From the NCBI GenBank assembly GCA_949127735.1, contig CASBPX010000098.1:1-61040 (forward strand): 61,040 nucleotides of DNA. Reading direction: 5' to 3'. The DNA is from Candidatus Obscuribacterales bacterium (lineage in GTDB: Bacteria; Cyanobacteriota; Vampirovibrionia; Obscuribacterales; Obscuribacteraceae). Below the pieces are notes generated by a model. It did not search any database and had not been told where the DNA came from. It saw only the letters and a list, made by a program, of their open reading frames with translations. A program made the position numbers and the translations under genes. This document shows positions 7,098 through 14,653 of the stretch, piece after piece. The number at the start of each line of letters is the position of its first letter. The stretch's first letter is position 1.

Positions 7098-9206
7098 CTA
7101 CATCGACCCGCCACCAGGCGCCACACCAGGCTGAACGCCGCCACCAGAATCACCCACACTACCAGGCCGCAACCGCTCAAGCGTGGTTTTCACTGTGCTG
7201 CTATAGGGCCCGGCAGGGTCTAAACTGAGATATTTCTCGAATGCAGGCACAGCAAGCTCGATTTCGTTTTTATTTTGATAGGACAGGCCAATGGCGTAAT
7301 ACGCATTGGCAAAATTAGGGTCATATTTGACTGCCAGATTGTACTCAGCCAGGGCGCCTTCTGTATTTTCCAGGCCGTTATAAGTAAGGCCCAAGTTGTA
7401 GTGAGCCAGAGCGTTGTCAGCCTTGAGTTCTATGGCTTTTTGATACTGAACACTGGCGTCGGCATAGTTTTTAGCGGTTAGATAGATATTGCCCAGATTA
7501 ATGTGTGGTTCGACAAAGGTGGCATTGAGATCAATGGCTTTTTTATACATAGTGGTGGCGGCGCCCATATCTTCTTTCTTCTGCAAAGCCAGGCCCAGGT
7601 CGTTATATGCATCTGCCGAACTTGGGTTTAGCTGAATGATGCGCTGATAAGTATCGATAGCCAAAATCTGTTTGCCTTGTTCAGACAGATTGTCTGCCAG
7701 TAAGTTAAGCAATTCCAGGTCGGTCGGATAACGCATGAGCAAGGCGCGCAGACGAGCTTCGCCTTTTGCCGGTGTGCCTTCTAGGCTCTCTAAATTGGCC
7801 ATGGCCAGAATGACGTTACGGTCTTCAGGCACAATCGCCAAAGCACCTTCTAAAGCAGAACGGGCGCCCACTAGATCTTTCATTTTGATCAAAGCAGTGG
7901 CCAATTCCTGAAAAGCCGCAGGGTCGTTTGGTTCAAGACTTAAACCCTGGCGATAATAACCGGCCGCTTGACCCGGATCGTTTTTAAGAATAAAAGTGCG
8001 GCCGAGGTTAATCATGGCCTGACCATCGCTTGGGTTAATGGTCAACACCTGTTTAAACTCGTGCTCGGCGCCGTCCAGGTCTTTTTTCTTTTGTTTGATG
8101 ATGCCGAGATTATAGTGAGCGTTGGCGAAGTTTGGGCTCAAGCTGACCACGTGCTCAAAAGAGCTGGCGGCTTCGTCTAAATCGCCGTTATTTTGCAATA
8201 GATAGCCTAATGTATAGCCGCTGTTTATGTCTTTAGGGTTGAGCACCTGCGACTGACGGTAAGCTTCAATTGCTCCTTTAGTATCTTTTTGTTTGTTCAG
8301 CGCTTCGCCTAATTGGCTGAACCAATCAGCCCTGTCAGCCTTTATAGCGATTGCGGCGCGCAATTCAGTGACTGCTTGCGGATAGTGCCCGCTAGCCGAT
8401 TGTGCGGCCCCTAAGAGCGCATGAGCTTCTCCTACCGAGCTATCGAGCTGTACGGCTTTAGTTAAGGTTTCTACTGCGCCGGCATAGTCTTTAAGAGCCA
8501 ATAAGCATGCGCCTGTATTAAATTGAATAGAAAAATTTTGCGGTTGATGCACAAGAATTTTGCGATATTCAGCCACCGCCTGCTGATATTGCCCTTTATC
8601 TTGATAAGTGGCGGCGAGCTGCGCCAGCGCTTTTAGATTGTAGGGGTAAGCAGCCACAACCTGCCGTAATTCAGTTATTGCCTCATCTTTATTGCCCCCG
8701 ATTCTCAGGGCAATGCCTAAAGGCAGACGAAATAGTACAACTTCAGGGCGCAACTTGATGGCGTGATCATATTCAATGACGGCTTCCTGGAGCTGACCTT
8801 GCGATTGCAATAGACCGCCCAGGCTCATTCTCGCGAATGCATCGCCTGGCCTTAAGCTTAAAGCGCGGCGATATTCGGCGATGGCATTGTCGAGATCGCC
8901 TGATTGGTGCAAAACGGCGGCCAGGCTAAGGTGCACCATTGGGTCATATGGCGCGCTAATGACCACCGCGCGAAATGCTCCCAGAGCTTTATCTAAATCG
9001 CCGGCCTTAAAGTAGGTTACGCCTTGATAATAACGTTCAAGCATGGCTTTGGGCATCACTTGCGCCGTGGGCCGATTGGCGCTGCCTGGGTCTAGTTTGT
9101 CGAGGGCCCGGGCCGGTAAACATGGGGCCGTAAGGAGACTGCCGAGTAAGAGTGACAATGCCAGACGACAATTTAGATGTGATGAAGACATTGCTCTTTT
9201 TAGCAC
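7098..9206 (-). CDS. Secreted TPR-repeat protein
   Basis: The 702-aa product begins with a signal peptide (hydrophobic LALSLLLGSLL, then ARALD near residue 35) and then consists almost wholly of tetratricopeptide repeats. These are 34-residue units with the classical W/LGxxYxxxGxxxxAxxxYxxAxxLxP pattern, enough room for about 17-18 units from residue 55 to 670. The tail is Gly/Pro-rich (GGGVQPGVAPGGGS). TPR arrays scaffold protein-protein contacts; the signal peptide places this one outside the cytoplasm, probably in the periplasm or at the envelope. The reported start is GTG; an in-frame ATG at 9191 would give a shorter signal peptide and is equally plausible. No operon partner is close. Confidence 0.85.
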   Translation of the reverse strand: MLKRAMSSSHLNCRLALSLLLGSLLTAPCLPARALDKLDPGSANRPTAQVMPKAMLERYYQGVTYFKAGDLDKALGAFRAVVISAPYDPMVHLSLAAVLHQSGDLDNAIAEYRRALSLRPGDAFARMSLGGLLQSQGQLQEAVIEYDHAIKLRPEVVLFRLPLGIALRIGGNKDEAITELRQVVAAYPYNLKALAQLAATYQDKGQYQQAVAEYRKILVHQPQNFSIQFNTGACLLALKDYAGAVETLTKAVQLDSSVGEAHALLGAAQSASGHYPQAVTELRAAIAIKADRADWFSQLGEALNKQKDTKGAIEAYRQSQVLNPKDINSGYTLGYLLQNNGDLDEAASSFEHVVSLSPNFANAHYNLGIIKQKKKDLDGAEHEFKQVLTINPSDGQAMINLGRTFILKNDPGQAAGYYRQGLSLEPNDPAAFQELATALIKMKDLVGARSALEGALAIVPEDRNVILAMANLESLEGTPAKGEARLRALLMRYPTDLELLNLLADNLSEQGKQILAIDTYQRIIQLNPSSADAYNDLGLALQKKEDMGAATTMYKKAIDLNATFVEPHINLGNIYLTAKNYADASVQYQKAIELKADNALAHYNLGLTYNGLENTEGALAEYNLAVKYDPNFANAYYAIGLSYQNKNEIELAVPAFEKYLSLDPAGPYSSTVKTTLERLRPGSVGDSGGGVQPGVAPGGGSM

Positions 9207-9846
9207 CCGATTTACTATTTATATGTAGGAGGTCAATTGAGGTAATTATGGCCCAAGACGCCGTCTTTCGAAAGGTTGTTCCGCTTAAGGTGAAGTCAAA
9301 TATGACCGCGTTGTCAGTAGAGTGTAAAGATTCTCTTAGACACTCTGGCTAAATTCTGGTAGCGGTTTTTGTACAGAGTGCACATTGTGTCTAATGCGGC
9401 TTGTGGTGTACATTAGATGTATAAGGACCAGTGAAAAAGCCGTGGAGACCGCCAATTAGCGGAATAAAAATCCAGGTGTGGGCTTCATTAATCAGCCAAC
9501 AGCTTTTTACTAGTTCGGTATCCCGGTAAGACTACAGAAATCGGTCCGGAAATTATGCGTGCTGTAACACCAGTACTATCAAAAGTATCCAAGGCGAGAG
9601 CCCTGAAAAATTCTTTTCATTAGCGGGCTTAATATCGCTTAGATGTTCGTGGCCTCTTCAGGTTTCATGACCTATCAGGATATTGATCGCAGCTGGCATG
9701 CAGCGAATCAGGCGAACAAAAGTTCAGCAATCTAATTCAAATTAAAAAAAATAAGTCACCACCAAGGCTTGACGAAAAGTATTCCGCAGCATTAAGCACT
9801 GCGGGCAGTGTCACACATTTTCGTAGCCGCAACCAGCGTATCTATA
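9207..9846. other. Long divergent intergenic region
   Basis: 640 bases separate the leftward TPR gene from the rightward aminotransferase gene. Visible structures are an inverted repeat AGAGTGT/ACACTCT (9319-9325 with 9340-9346), TCTAATG/CATTAGA around 9395-9420, and a hairpin CCGCAG/CTGCGG at 9784-9804 just before the first possible aminotransferase start. No riboswitch class was recognised and no clear sigma-70 promoter pair was found. It is long enough for an undetected small RNA. Confidence 0.3.
9248..9352 (+). CDS. Possible 34-aa small protein
   Basis: An ATG at 9248 opens a 34-codon frame (MAQDAVFRKVVPLKVKSN...). It is preceded by GAGG at 5-9 bases and by a second GGAGG slightly farther upstream, better ribosome-binding context than many neighbours have. 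The peptide is basic and has no recognisable domain. Against it: very short, no operon partner, and no way to test conservation here. Confidence 0.2.
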   Translation: MAQDAVFRKVVPLKVKSNMTALSVECKDSLRHSG

Positions 9847-11463
9847 ATGGCAGTTTATAAAAAAGAAAATTCGGTCAAAAGGTTTCCCCTGGCAAAAGTC
9901 AATACTGACCAGGCAGATCACTATGAAGATATTGCATCACGTGCGCTGAGCAATTCCATTAATCACTTAAATAACGCCTATTCGCAAAAGCTCTCAGGAG
10001 CCGAAGGTGCTGTTGAGTTTAGAGATGAGGGTGTTTATACCTACGACAATAAAGGTCGTCGTTATCTCGACTGTTTGGGCGGTTACGGTATTTTCAACGT
10101 TGGTCACCGCCATCCAAAAGTAATTAACGCTGTAAAAATGCAGCTTGATCAGGTCTGTTTGCACAGCCAAGAATTGATTAATCCGTGGTCTGCGCATCTA
10201 GCTAGTCAGTTGGCCGCCATCACTCCTGGTGATCTGCAGTATTCATTCTTCTGCAATAGCGGCAGTGAAGCTGTAGAAGGCGCTATCAAATTGGCCCGCC
10301 TTTACACCGGCAAAACTGAAATTATTTCCACCAAAAATGCTTATCACGGCGTCAGCATGGGTGCGCTTTCTGCTACCGGCCGCGACGTTTTCCGCAAACC
10401 ATTTGCACCACTGTTGAATGGTTTCAGTCACGTTGAATTTGGCAATATCGAAGCTATGGAAGCTGCGATCACCGATCAAACCGCTGCTGTGATTTTAGAG
10501 CCGATTCAAGGTGAAGGCGGAATCAACGTGCCTTTCGAAGGCTACTTGAGAAAAGTTCGCCAGCTAACTGAAAAATATGGCATTTTGCTTATTCTTGACG
10601 AAGTGCAGACCGGCATGGGCCGCACCGGCCGCATGTTTGCTTGTGAACACGAAAGCGTGGTTCCAGACATTCTTTGTCTGGCAAAAGCACTCGGTGGTGG
10701 CGTAATGCCAATCGGCGCTTTTATGTCTACAGCCAAAATCTGGAAAGTATTAGAGCCGAATCCAACCATTCACAACTCCACATTTGGCGGCAACCCGCTG
10801 GCTTGTTCAGCTGCTTCGGCCTGTATCGAAGTTTTGCTCGAAGAGCATTTGCCTGCTCGTGCAGCCCTGATGGGCAATTATTTCATGCGCAAATTAAACG
10901 AATTAAAAGAGAAGTATCCTGAGCATATTTTTGATGTTCGCGGTCGTGGTTTACTGATCGGCCTAGAATTCACCAGCCAAGATTTGCGTGAAGCAATTCA
11001 AGTCGAGCTTTTCCATCGCGGCGTGATTGTGGCTTCTACTCTTAATTCCAACCGTACGTTCAGAATTGAACCGCCATTGATTATTACTGAGTCGCAAATC
11101 AATTTCATGATTGATGCCCTCGAATCAGTGTTGATCGATATCAATTCTGGTCGCTTGGCTGAACTTCAAGAAATGGCCGATTTTGCTATCACCATGTCGG
11201 AACCGGCACCGGATGCACCGGGAGGAGAAGTTACTCCGCTGGCAAAAATTCGCCACCGCAGAAGACCAATTTTAATCAGTAAGGCTCGAAAAGCGCGCAG
11301 CGAAAAAGTGACAGCTCCAACTCTGACTCCGGTGCGTTTGTCAGAGTCGGGCAAGAAAAAGAAAAAAGTTGCCAAACCCAACAAACTCGGTGCCAAAAAA
11401 GCAGCTGGTAAAAAAGATAAACCTAAGTCGAAAGCATCTTATCGTGCTAAAACCAGGAGCTAG
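9847..11463 (+). CDS. patA: Putrescine aminotransferase-like class III aminotransferase with basic tail
   Basis: Residues 35-440 closely follow E. coli putrescine aminotransferase (YgjG/PatA): YLDCLGGYGIFNVGHRHP, LHSQELINPW, YSFFCNSGSEAVEGA, FAPLLNGFSHVEFGNIEAM, ILDEVQTGMGRTGRMFACEHE, and the PLP-lysine segment PDILCLAKALGGGVMPIGA. This PLP enzyme transfers the amino group of putrescine to 2-oxoglutarate, giving 4-aminobutanal; related ornithine/acetylornithine aminotransferases are the alternative. Unusually, about 80 C-terminal residues are added that are rich in Lys, Arg and Ala (KKKKKVAKPNK, KKAAGKKDKPKSK), like a histone-H1-type tail. The ATG at 9847 is preferred; a GTG at 9808 is in frame but neither has a clear Shine-Dalgarno. 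It is followed 3 bases later by a 66-aa gene. Confidence 0.85.
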   Translation: MAVYKKENSVKRFPLAKVNTDQADHYEDIASRALSNSINHLNNAYSQKLSGAEGAVEFRDEGVYTYDNKGRRYLDCLGGYGIFNVGHRHPKVINAVKMQLDQVCLHSQELINPWSAHLASQLAAITPGDLQYSFFCNSGSEAVEGAIKLARLYTGKTEIISTKNAYHGVSMGALSATGRDVFRKPFAPLLNGFSHVEFGNIEAMEAAITDQTAAVILEPIQGEGGINVPFEGYLRKVRQLTEKYGILLILDEVQTGMGRTGRMFACEHESVVPDILCLAKALGGGVMPIGAFMSTAKIWKVLEPNPTIHNSTFGGNPLACSAASACIEVLLEEHLPARAALMGNYFMRKLNELKEKYPEHIFDVRGRGLLIGLEFTSQDLREAIQVELFHRGVIVASTLNSNRTFRIEPPLIITESQINFMIDALESVLIDINSGRLAELQEMADFAITMSEPAPDAPGGEVTPLAKIRHRRRPILISKARKARSEKVTAPTLTPVRLSESGKKKKKVAKPNKLGAKKAAGKKDKPKSKASYRAKTRS

Positions 11464-11466
11464 TCA

Positions 11467-11667
11467 ATGAACGAGCAAAATCAGAACATTGTCAGTTTTC
11501 TCTCGGAGAAAATGAAGCGTAAACAAACCGCTTCAAGCGCCGATGAAATGGCCGCTACCATGCAGGCGTATCTCGCCAATGAAAGAGCGATGCGTGCTCA
11601 GCAACTGCGTGAATCTGCCAGCAGCAGTGGTGAAATAATTTGCATGCAAGGCATGCGTGCCATTTAG
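11467..11667 (+). CDS. Small protein cotranscribed with patA
   Basis: The 66-aa protein MNEQNQNIVSFLSEKMKRK... starts 3 bases after the aminotransferase stop, with AGGAG in the last codons of that gene as ribosome-binding site. So it is very likely translated as the second gene of the operon. It is predicted helical and charged, with an EMAATMQAYLANERAMRAQQLRE stretch (quoted in part) typical of an amphipathic helix, and no signal or membrane segment. I do not recognise a family. Its tight coupling suggests an accessory or regulatory role for the aminotransferase, which is inference. Confidence 0.65.
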   Translation: MNEQNQNIVSFLSEKMKRKQTASSADEMAATMQAYLANERAMRAQQLRESASSSGEIICMQGMRAI

Positions 11668-11668
11668 A

Positions 11669-12643
11669 CTAGGGTTTGGCTTGCCAGAACGCGGCAATTT
11701 CTAAGGCGAAAATTGTAATCAGCAACAATGCGGCTTTAAGTTCGACTCGGGCTCGATTTTTTTCGTCAGGTAAAAGCCACCAGTTAAACGACTTAATTAA
11801 AAACGGCATGGTCAGATAGGTCGTGCAGGTCACGCTTCCTGCCAGGCTGATAAGCATTCTTATTGGGAAATGCAGCTGCTTTAAATAAGGGTTAACAAAA
11901 AGCAGTTCAAAAGTGACTATGGGGAATAGGCCCAACAACACCAGCACCGCGGTTTTCCACCTGGCCGGTGAAGCACCCGTGAGTTGATCATGTGGAAACC
12001 AACCAGGATAGGAAGTCGGCACTTTTTGAATGTGAGTGGTTTTGACAAATGAGTCTGCTTCTTTGAGCAACACTTTTCGTTCATCACAGGCGAACCAGGC
12101 CTCGAGTGCTTCTGGAGATTTAAAACGCAGCACTGTGGCCCATACACTTTTCCTCCCCGGTGCCGGAGGCTGCAAATAAGAGCCGCTAAAGCCTGGCTGC
12201 CGTACCTGTGCCGCTTGAATTTTTTCTTCCCAGTCAAAAAATTGTTCTTCACTTCCGCTTTTAAGAGCAGTAACGATGGCCGTCGCCACATCAGAGTCAA
12301 TATCTTGAGAAAGCTCAGATGAGACTTTCAATTTGGCACCACTGTCGCCGGCGATTATTTCTGCCAAAAGTTGTTGATGGATATTTGACTGCAGCCAGGC
12401 CTTGGCTTGCTCTATGGTGGTAAAACGCTGAATCAGTTGCCAGGTTGAACGCCTTGATTCTTTGGATTCTTTTGGTGAAATGATTTCACCGCTCCAGAAT
12501 CCGGCGGTTCTGGCACCGGCAATTTGCAATTTAACCAGTTGTTCAGTGAGCGTAGCAGGCAGGTCTTGAGGTTGAACTTCCACAGAAGTAACAACCGTTG
12601 CCACGCTCGTTGTTGCTGATAATCCTACACTGTTATCGACCAC
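11669..12643 (-). CDS. Duplicated ABM-like domain fused to a membrane anchor
   Basis: The 324-aa protein has two related soluble halves. Residues 30-105 end in RRSTWQLIQRFTTIEQAKAWLQS and residues 125-210 in RKSVWATVLRFKSPEALEAWFAC (each quoted to show the repeat: W, RF, EA, AW). This is the pattern of antibiotic-biosynthesis-monooxygenase (ABM) type dimeric alpha-beta barrel domains, and resembles known ABM-superfamily proteins that carry C-terminal membrane helices. Three hydrophobic segments follow (about 232-250, 262-282, 300-320). ABM domains can oxidise small aromatics without cofactors or bind heme, but no catalytic residue is evident here. It converges on the patA operon with a single base between stops and lies 42 bases downstream of hutH on the same strand. 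Confidence 0.65.
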   Translation of the reverse strand: MVDNSVGLSATTSVATVVTSVEVQPQDLPATLTEQLVKLQIAGARTAGFWSGEIISPKESKESRRSTWQLIQRFTTIEQAKAWLQSNIHQQLLAEIIAGDSGAKLKVSSELSQDIDSDVATAIVTALKSGSEEQFFDWEEKIQAAQVRQPGFSGSYLQPPAPGRKSVWATVLRFKSPEALEAWFACDERKVLLKEADSFVKTTHIQKVPTSYPGWFPHDQLTGASPARWKTAVLVLLGLFPIVTFELLFVNPYLKQLHFPIRMLISLAGSVTCTTYLTMPFLIKSFNWWLLPDEKNRARVELKAALLLITIFALEIAAFWQAKP

Positions 12644-12685
12644 GTGCTATTCCTTTGGTACCGCGGGCGGTGGCGTTGGCAATGT

Positions 12686-14329
12686 TTATTCCAGAGCACC
12701 GGTGATATTTTCTACCACAGTCACCAGTTGACCAGAAGCAATAATTGCTTCTGCTTGAGCCATGTCGAGATGCATTTCGCGATCTTCTTCCAGGTGCGGA
12801 ATAATGGTGCGCACATAACGATAGGCAGCTTCTACCCCTTTGCCGGCTTTGAGCCCGTGTTTGGCGATGGAACCAGGAGTAAATTTCGCTGCTGTTTTTG
12901 GTCTGGCGCTAGTAACGTGACCAACATCAGGCACAGCGTCAATTACTCCGCAACGCAAATCAAGACCCTGAGCGGCGCAAAGTAATTCAATTGCCAGCAC
13001 GCGGCGCAAATTATGAAGTATGGTTTGTGCTTTACGAGCTGAAATGGTGCCCATTGATACATGGTCTTCTTGATTGGCTGATGTAGGAATAGAGTCTACC
13101 GAAGCAGGGTGGGCCAACACTTTGTTTTCAGAAACCAGTGCAGCCGCTGTATATTGGGCAATCATATAGCCTGAGTTTAAGCCGCCATTGCGAGTGAGAA
13201 ACGCCGGTAAGCCATTTGAAAGGGCAGGGTTAACGAGCCTTTCAGTGCGTCTTTCCGAAATGTTGGCCAGTTCTGCCAGGGCGATACCGACATAATCGAG
13301 CACCAGTGCTAGTGGCTGTCCATGGAAATTGCCACCTGAAATTACCTGGTCTGAAAATACCAGCGGGTTGTCCGTGGCGGAATTTATTTCAATAGCTAGC
13401 ACTTCGCGCGCATGCTTGAAAGCCTGTCTTGAAGCGCCATGCACTTGAGGCATGCAGCGCAGTGAGTATGCATCTTGTACCATAGGACAATCTTTGTGAC
13501 TTTCCATCAATTCGCTTTCGGCTAAAAGCTTGATCAAGTTTGCAGCTGACGCTTTCTGCCCGGGATGCGGCCTGACGTCATGCACCTGAGGCAGAAATGC
13601 TTTTTGCGATCCCAGTTGTGCCTCTAAACTCATGGCTCCAATTATGTCGGCCATTTTGGCTAATCGTTCAGCTTCAATTACGGTCAGGCAGCCAAGCGCA
13701 CTCATCACTTGAGTGCCATTAGTTAGTGCCAGTCCTTCTTTCGCTTTAAGTACAACCGGCGTTAATCCGGCTTTGGCCAGGGCATCTTTACTGGGCAAAA
13801 CTTCACCCTGATATTCAGCGCTGCCTTCACCAATAAGAGTCAATGCCAAGTGCGAAAGTGGTGCCAGATCACCGGAGGCGCCGACTGAGCCCTGTTGCGG
13901 AATTAATGGGTGAATACCAGTGTTCAGAAGTGATACCAGAAGGCTCACTACTTCAGTTCTGATGCCTGAAAATCCTTTCGCGAGGGCGTTGGCGCGCAGC
14001 ACTGTAATGGCTCGCACTGTGCGATTGTCGAATAAATCTCCCATTCCGCAAGCGTGCGAAAATAAAAAATTGCGTTGCAGTTGTTCAGTTTGCTCTGGGG
14101 CGATGTAGATATCTTTGAACTTACCAAAGCCAGTGGTGATGCCGTATACCACCGCTCTTCTTTGCAAAAAATCTTCTACAATCTGGCGAGAGGCACGTAA
14201 CTGTTCCATGGCCAGTTGTGAAAGCTCAACGTCAGAGTCGCCGTCGGCCACAAGTTCGACATCTTCAATGGTCAAGCTATGGCCATCGAGTTTCAAATTA
14301 TGTATGCGCTTTTCGCTTCGGCCTGACAT
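12686..14329 (-). CDS. hutH: Histidine ammonia-lyase
   Basis: The 547-aa protein is a member of the MIO-dependent aromatic ammonia-lyase family. It has YGITTGFGKF near residue 63, the Ala-Ser-Gly triad that forms the MIO electrophile in GSVGASGDLAPL near residue 150, ALTNGTQVM, TDNPLVF, GGNFHGQPLA, and the QEDHVSMG segment. HutH deaminates L-histidine to trans-urocanate, the first step of histidine breakdown. It is slightly longer than typical HutH (about 510 aa). No hutU, hutI or hutG lies nearby, so a complete Hut pathway is not visible. Phenylalanine/tyrosine ammonia-lyase is a less likely alternative given overall HutH-like motifs. Its product and the neighbouring putrescine aminotransferase both suggest amine/amino-acid catabolism. 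Confidence 0.92.
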   Translation of the reverse strand: MSGRSEKRIHNLKLDGHSLTIEDVELVADGDSDVELSQLAMEQLRASRQIVEDFLQRRAVVYGITTGFGKFKDIYIAPEQTEQLQRNFLFSHACGMGDLFDNRTVRAITVLRANALAKGFSGIRTEVVSLLVSLLNTGIHPLIPQQGSVGASGDLAPLSHLALTLIGEGSAEYQGEVLPSKDALAKAGLTPVVLKAKEGLALTNGTQVMSALGCLTVIEAERLAKMADIIGAMSLEAQLGSQKAFLPQVHDVRPHPGQKASAANLIKLLAESELMESHKDCPMVQDAYSLRCMPQVHGASRQAFKHAREVLAIEINSATDNPLVFSDQVISGGNFHGQPLALVLDYVGIALAELANISERRTERLVNPALSNGLPAFLTRNGGLNSGYMIAQYTAAALVSENKVLAHPASVDSIPTSANQEDHVSMGTISARKAQTILHNLRRVLAIELLCAAQGLDLRCGVIDAVPDVGHVTSARPKTAAKFTPGSIAKHGLKAGKGVEAAYRYVRTIIPHLEEDREMHLDMAQAEAIIASGQLVTVVENITGALE

Positions 14330-14361
14330 TTAACCTCTGGCTGCTGTGACAACTGGAAACT

Positions 14362-14390
14362 TTGCTACTGGCATTATAACTAGCTACAAT
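14362..14390 (+). promoter_or_regulatory. Sigma-70-type promoter for the repeat-protein gene
   Basis: TTGCTA (14362-14367), a 17-base spacer and TACAAT (14385-14390) form a good -35/-10 pair. It faces the gene at 14650 and diverges from hutH. Transcription would begin near 14397, giving a leader of about 250 bases that includes the short coupled frame at 14537. Confidence 0.45.
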
Positions 14391-14536
14391 CTGGTTAAGG
14401 CAAGCTCAAATGGTCATTTAGCTTTTCAAGGGGGAACATTGATTTGCCGGCGACGTCCTAAATTACTTAGTGCCAGGGTGAGCCTATTCAAGGGGCTGCA
14501 GCAGCGACTAAGAGCCCGTGAGAGGTCTTGGAAAGC

Positions 14537-14653
14537 ATGGTAAGATCATTAAGATCCGAGCTGGAAGAAGATGCTAACCAGAAGAAGTTAGAACCCGGAA
14601 CCAAGAGCCTGGAACCAAGAGCCCGGACCAAGAGCCCGGACCAAGAGCAATGA
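14537..14653 (+). CDS. Possible 38-aa upstream ORF, coupled to the next gene
   Basis: The ATG at 14537 opens MVRSLRSELEEDANQKKLEP..., 38 codons, whose TGA (14651-14653) overlaps the ATG of the downstream gene (14650-14652) as ATGA. Such overlaps are typical of translationally coupled genes. A GAGG lies 11-14 bases upstream and GGAAA nearer. Its last third is encoded by the 13/14-bp tandem repeats. The downstream gene lacks its own good Shine-Dalgarno, which makes coupling attractive; the peptide itself is low complexity and may have no function. Confidence 0.35.
   Translation: MVRSLRSELEEDANQKKLEPGTKSLEPRARTKSPDQEQ
14597..14650 (+). repeat. Four tandem copies of a 13-14 bp repeat
   Basis: Units are GGAACCAAGAGCCT, GGAACCAAGAGCCC, GGACCAAGAGCCC and GGACCAAGAGCAA. 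They end exactly at the start codon of the downstream gene and occupy the position where its ribosome-binding site should be. Copy-number change would alter the reading frame of the upstream ORF and the spacing before the start. Confidence 0.8.

Noticed and set aside
9434..9640. Possible riboswitch in the long leader before patA
   Set aside because: GC-rich helices can be drawn, but no conserved core of TPP, cobalamin, SAM, guanidine or other classes was found.
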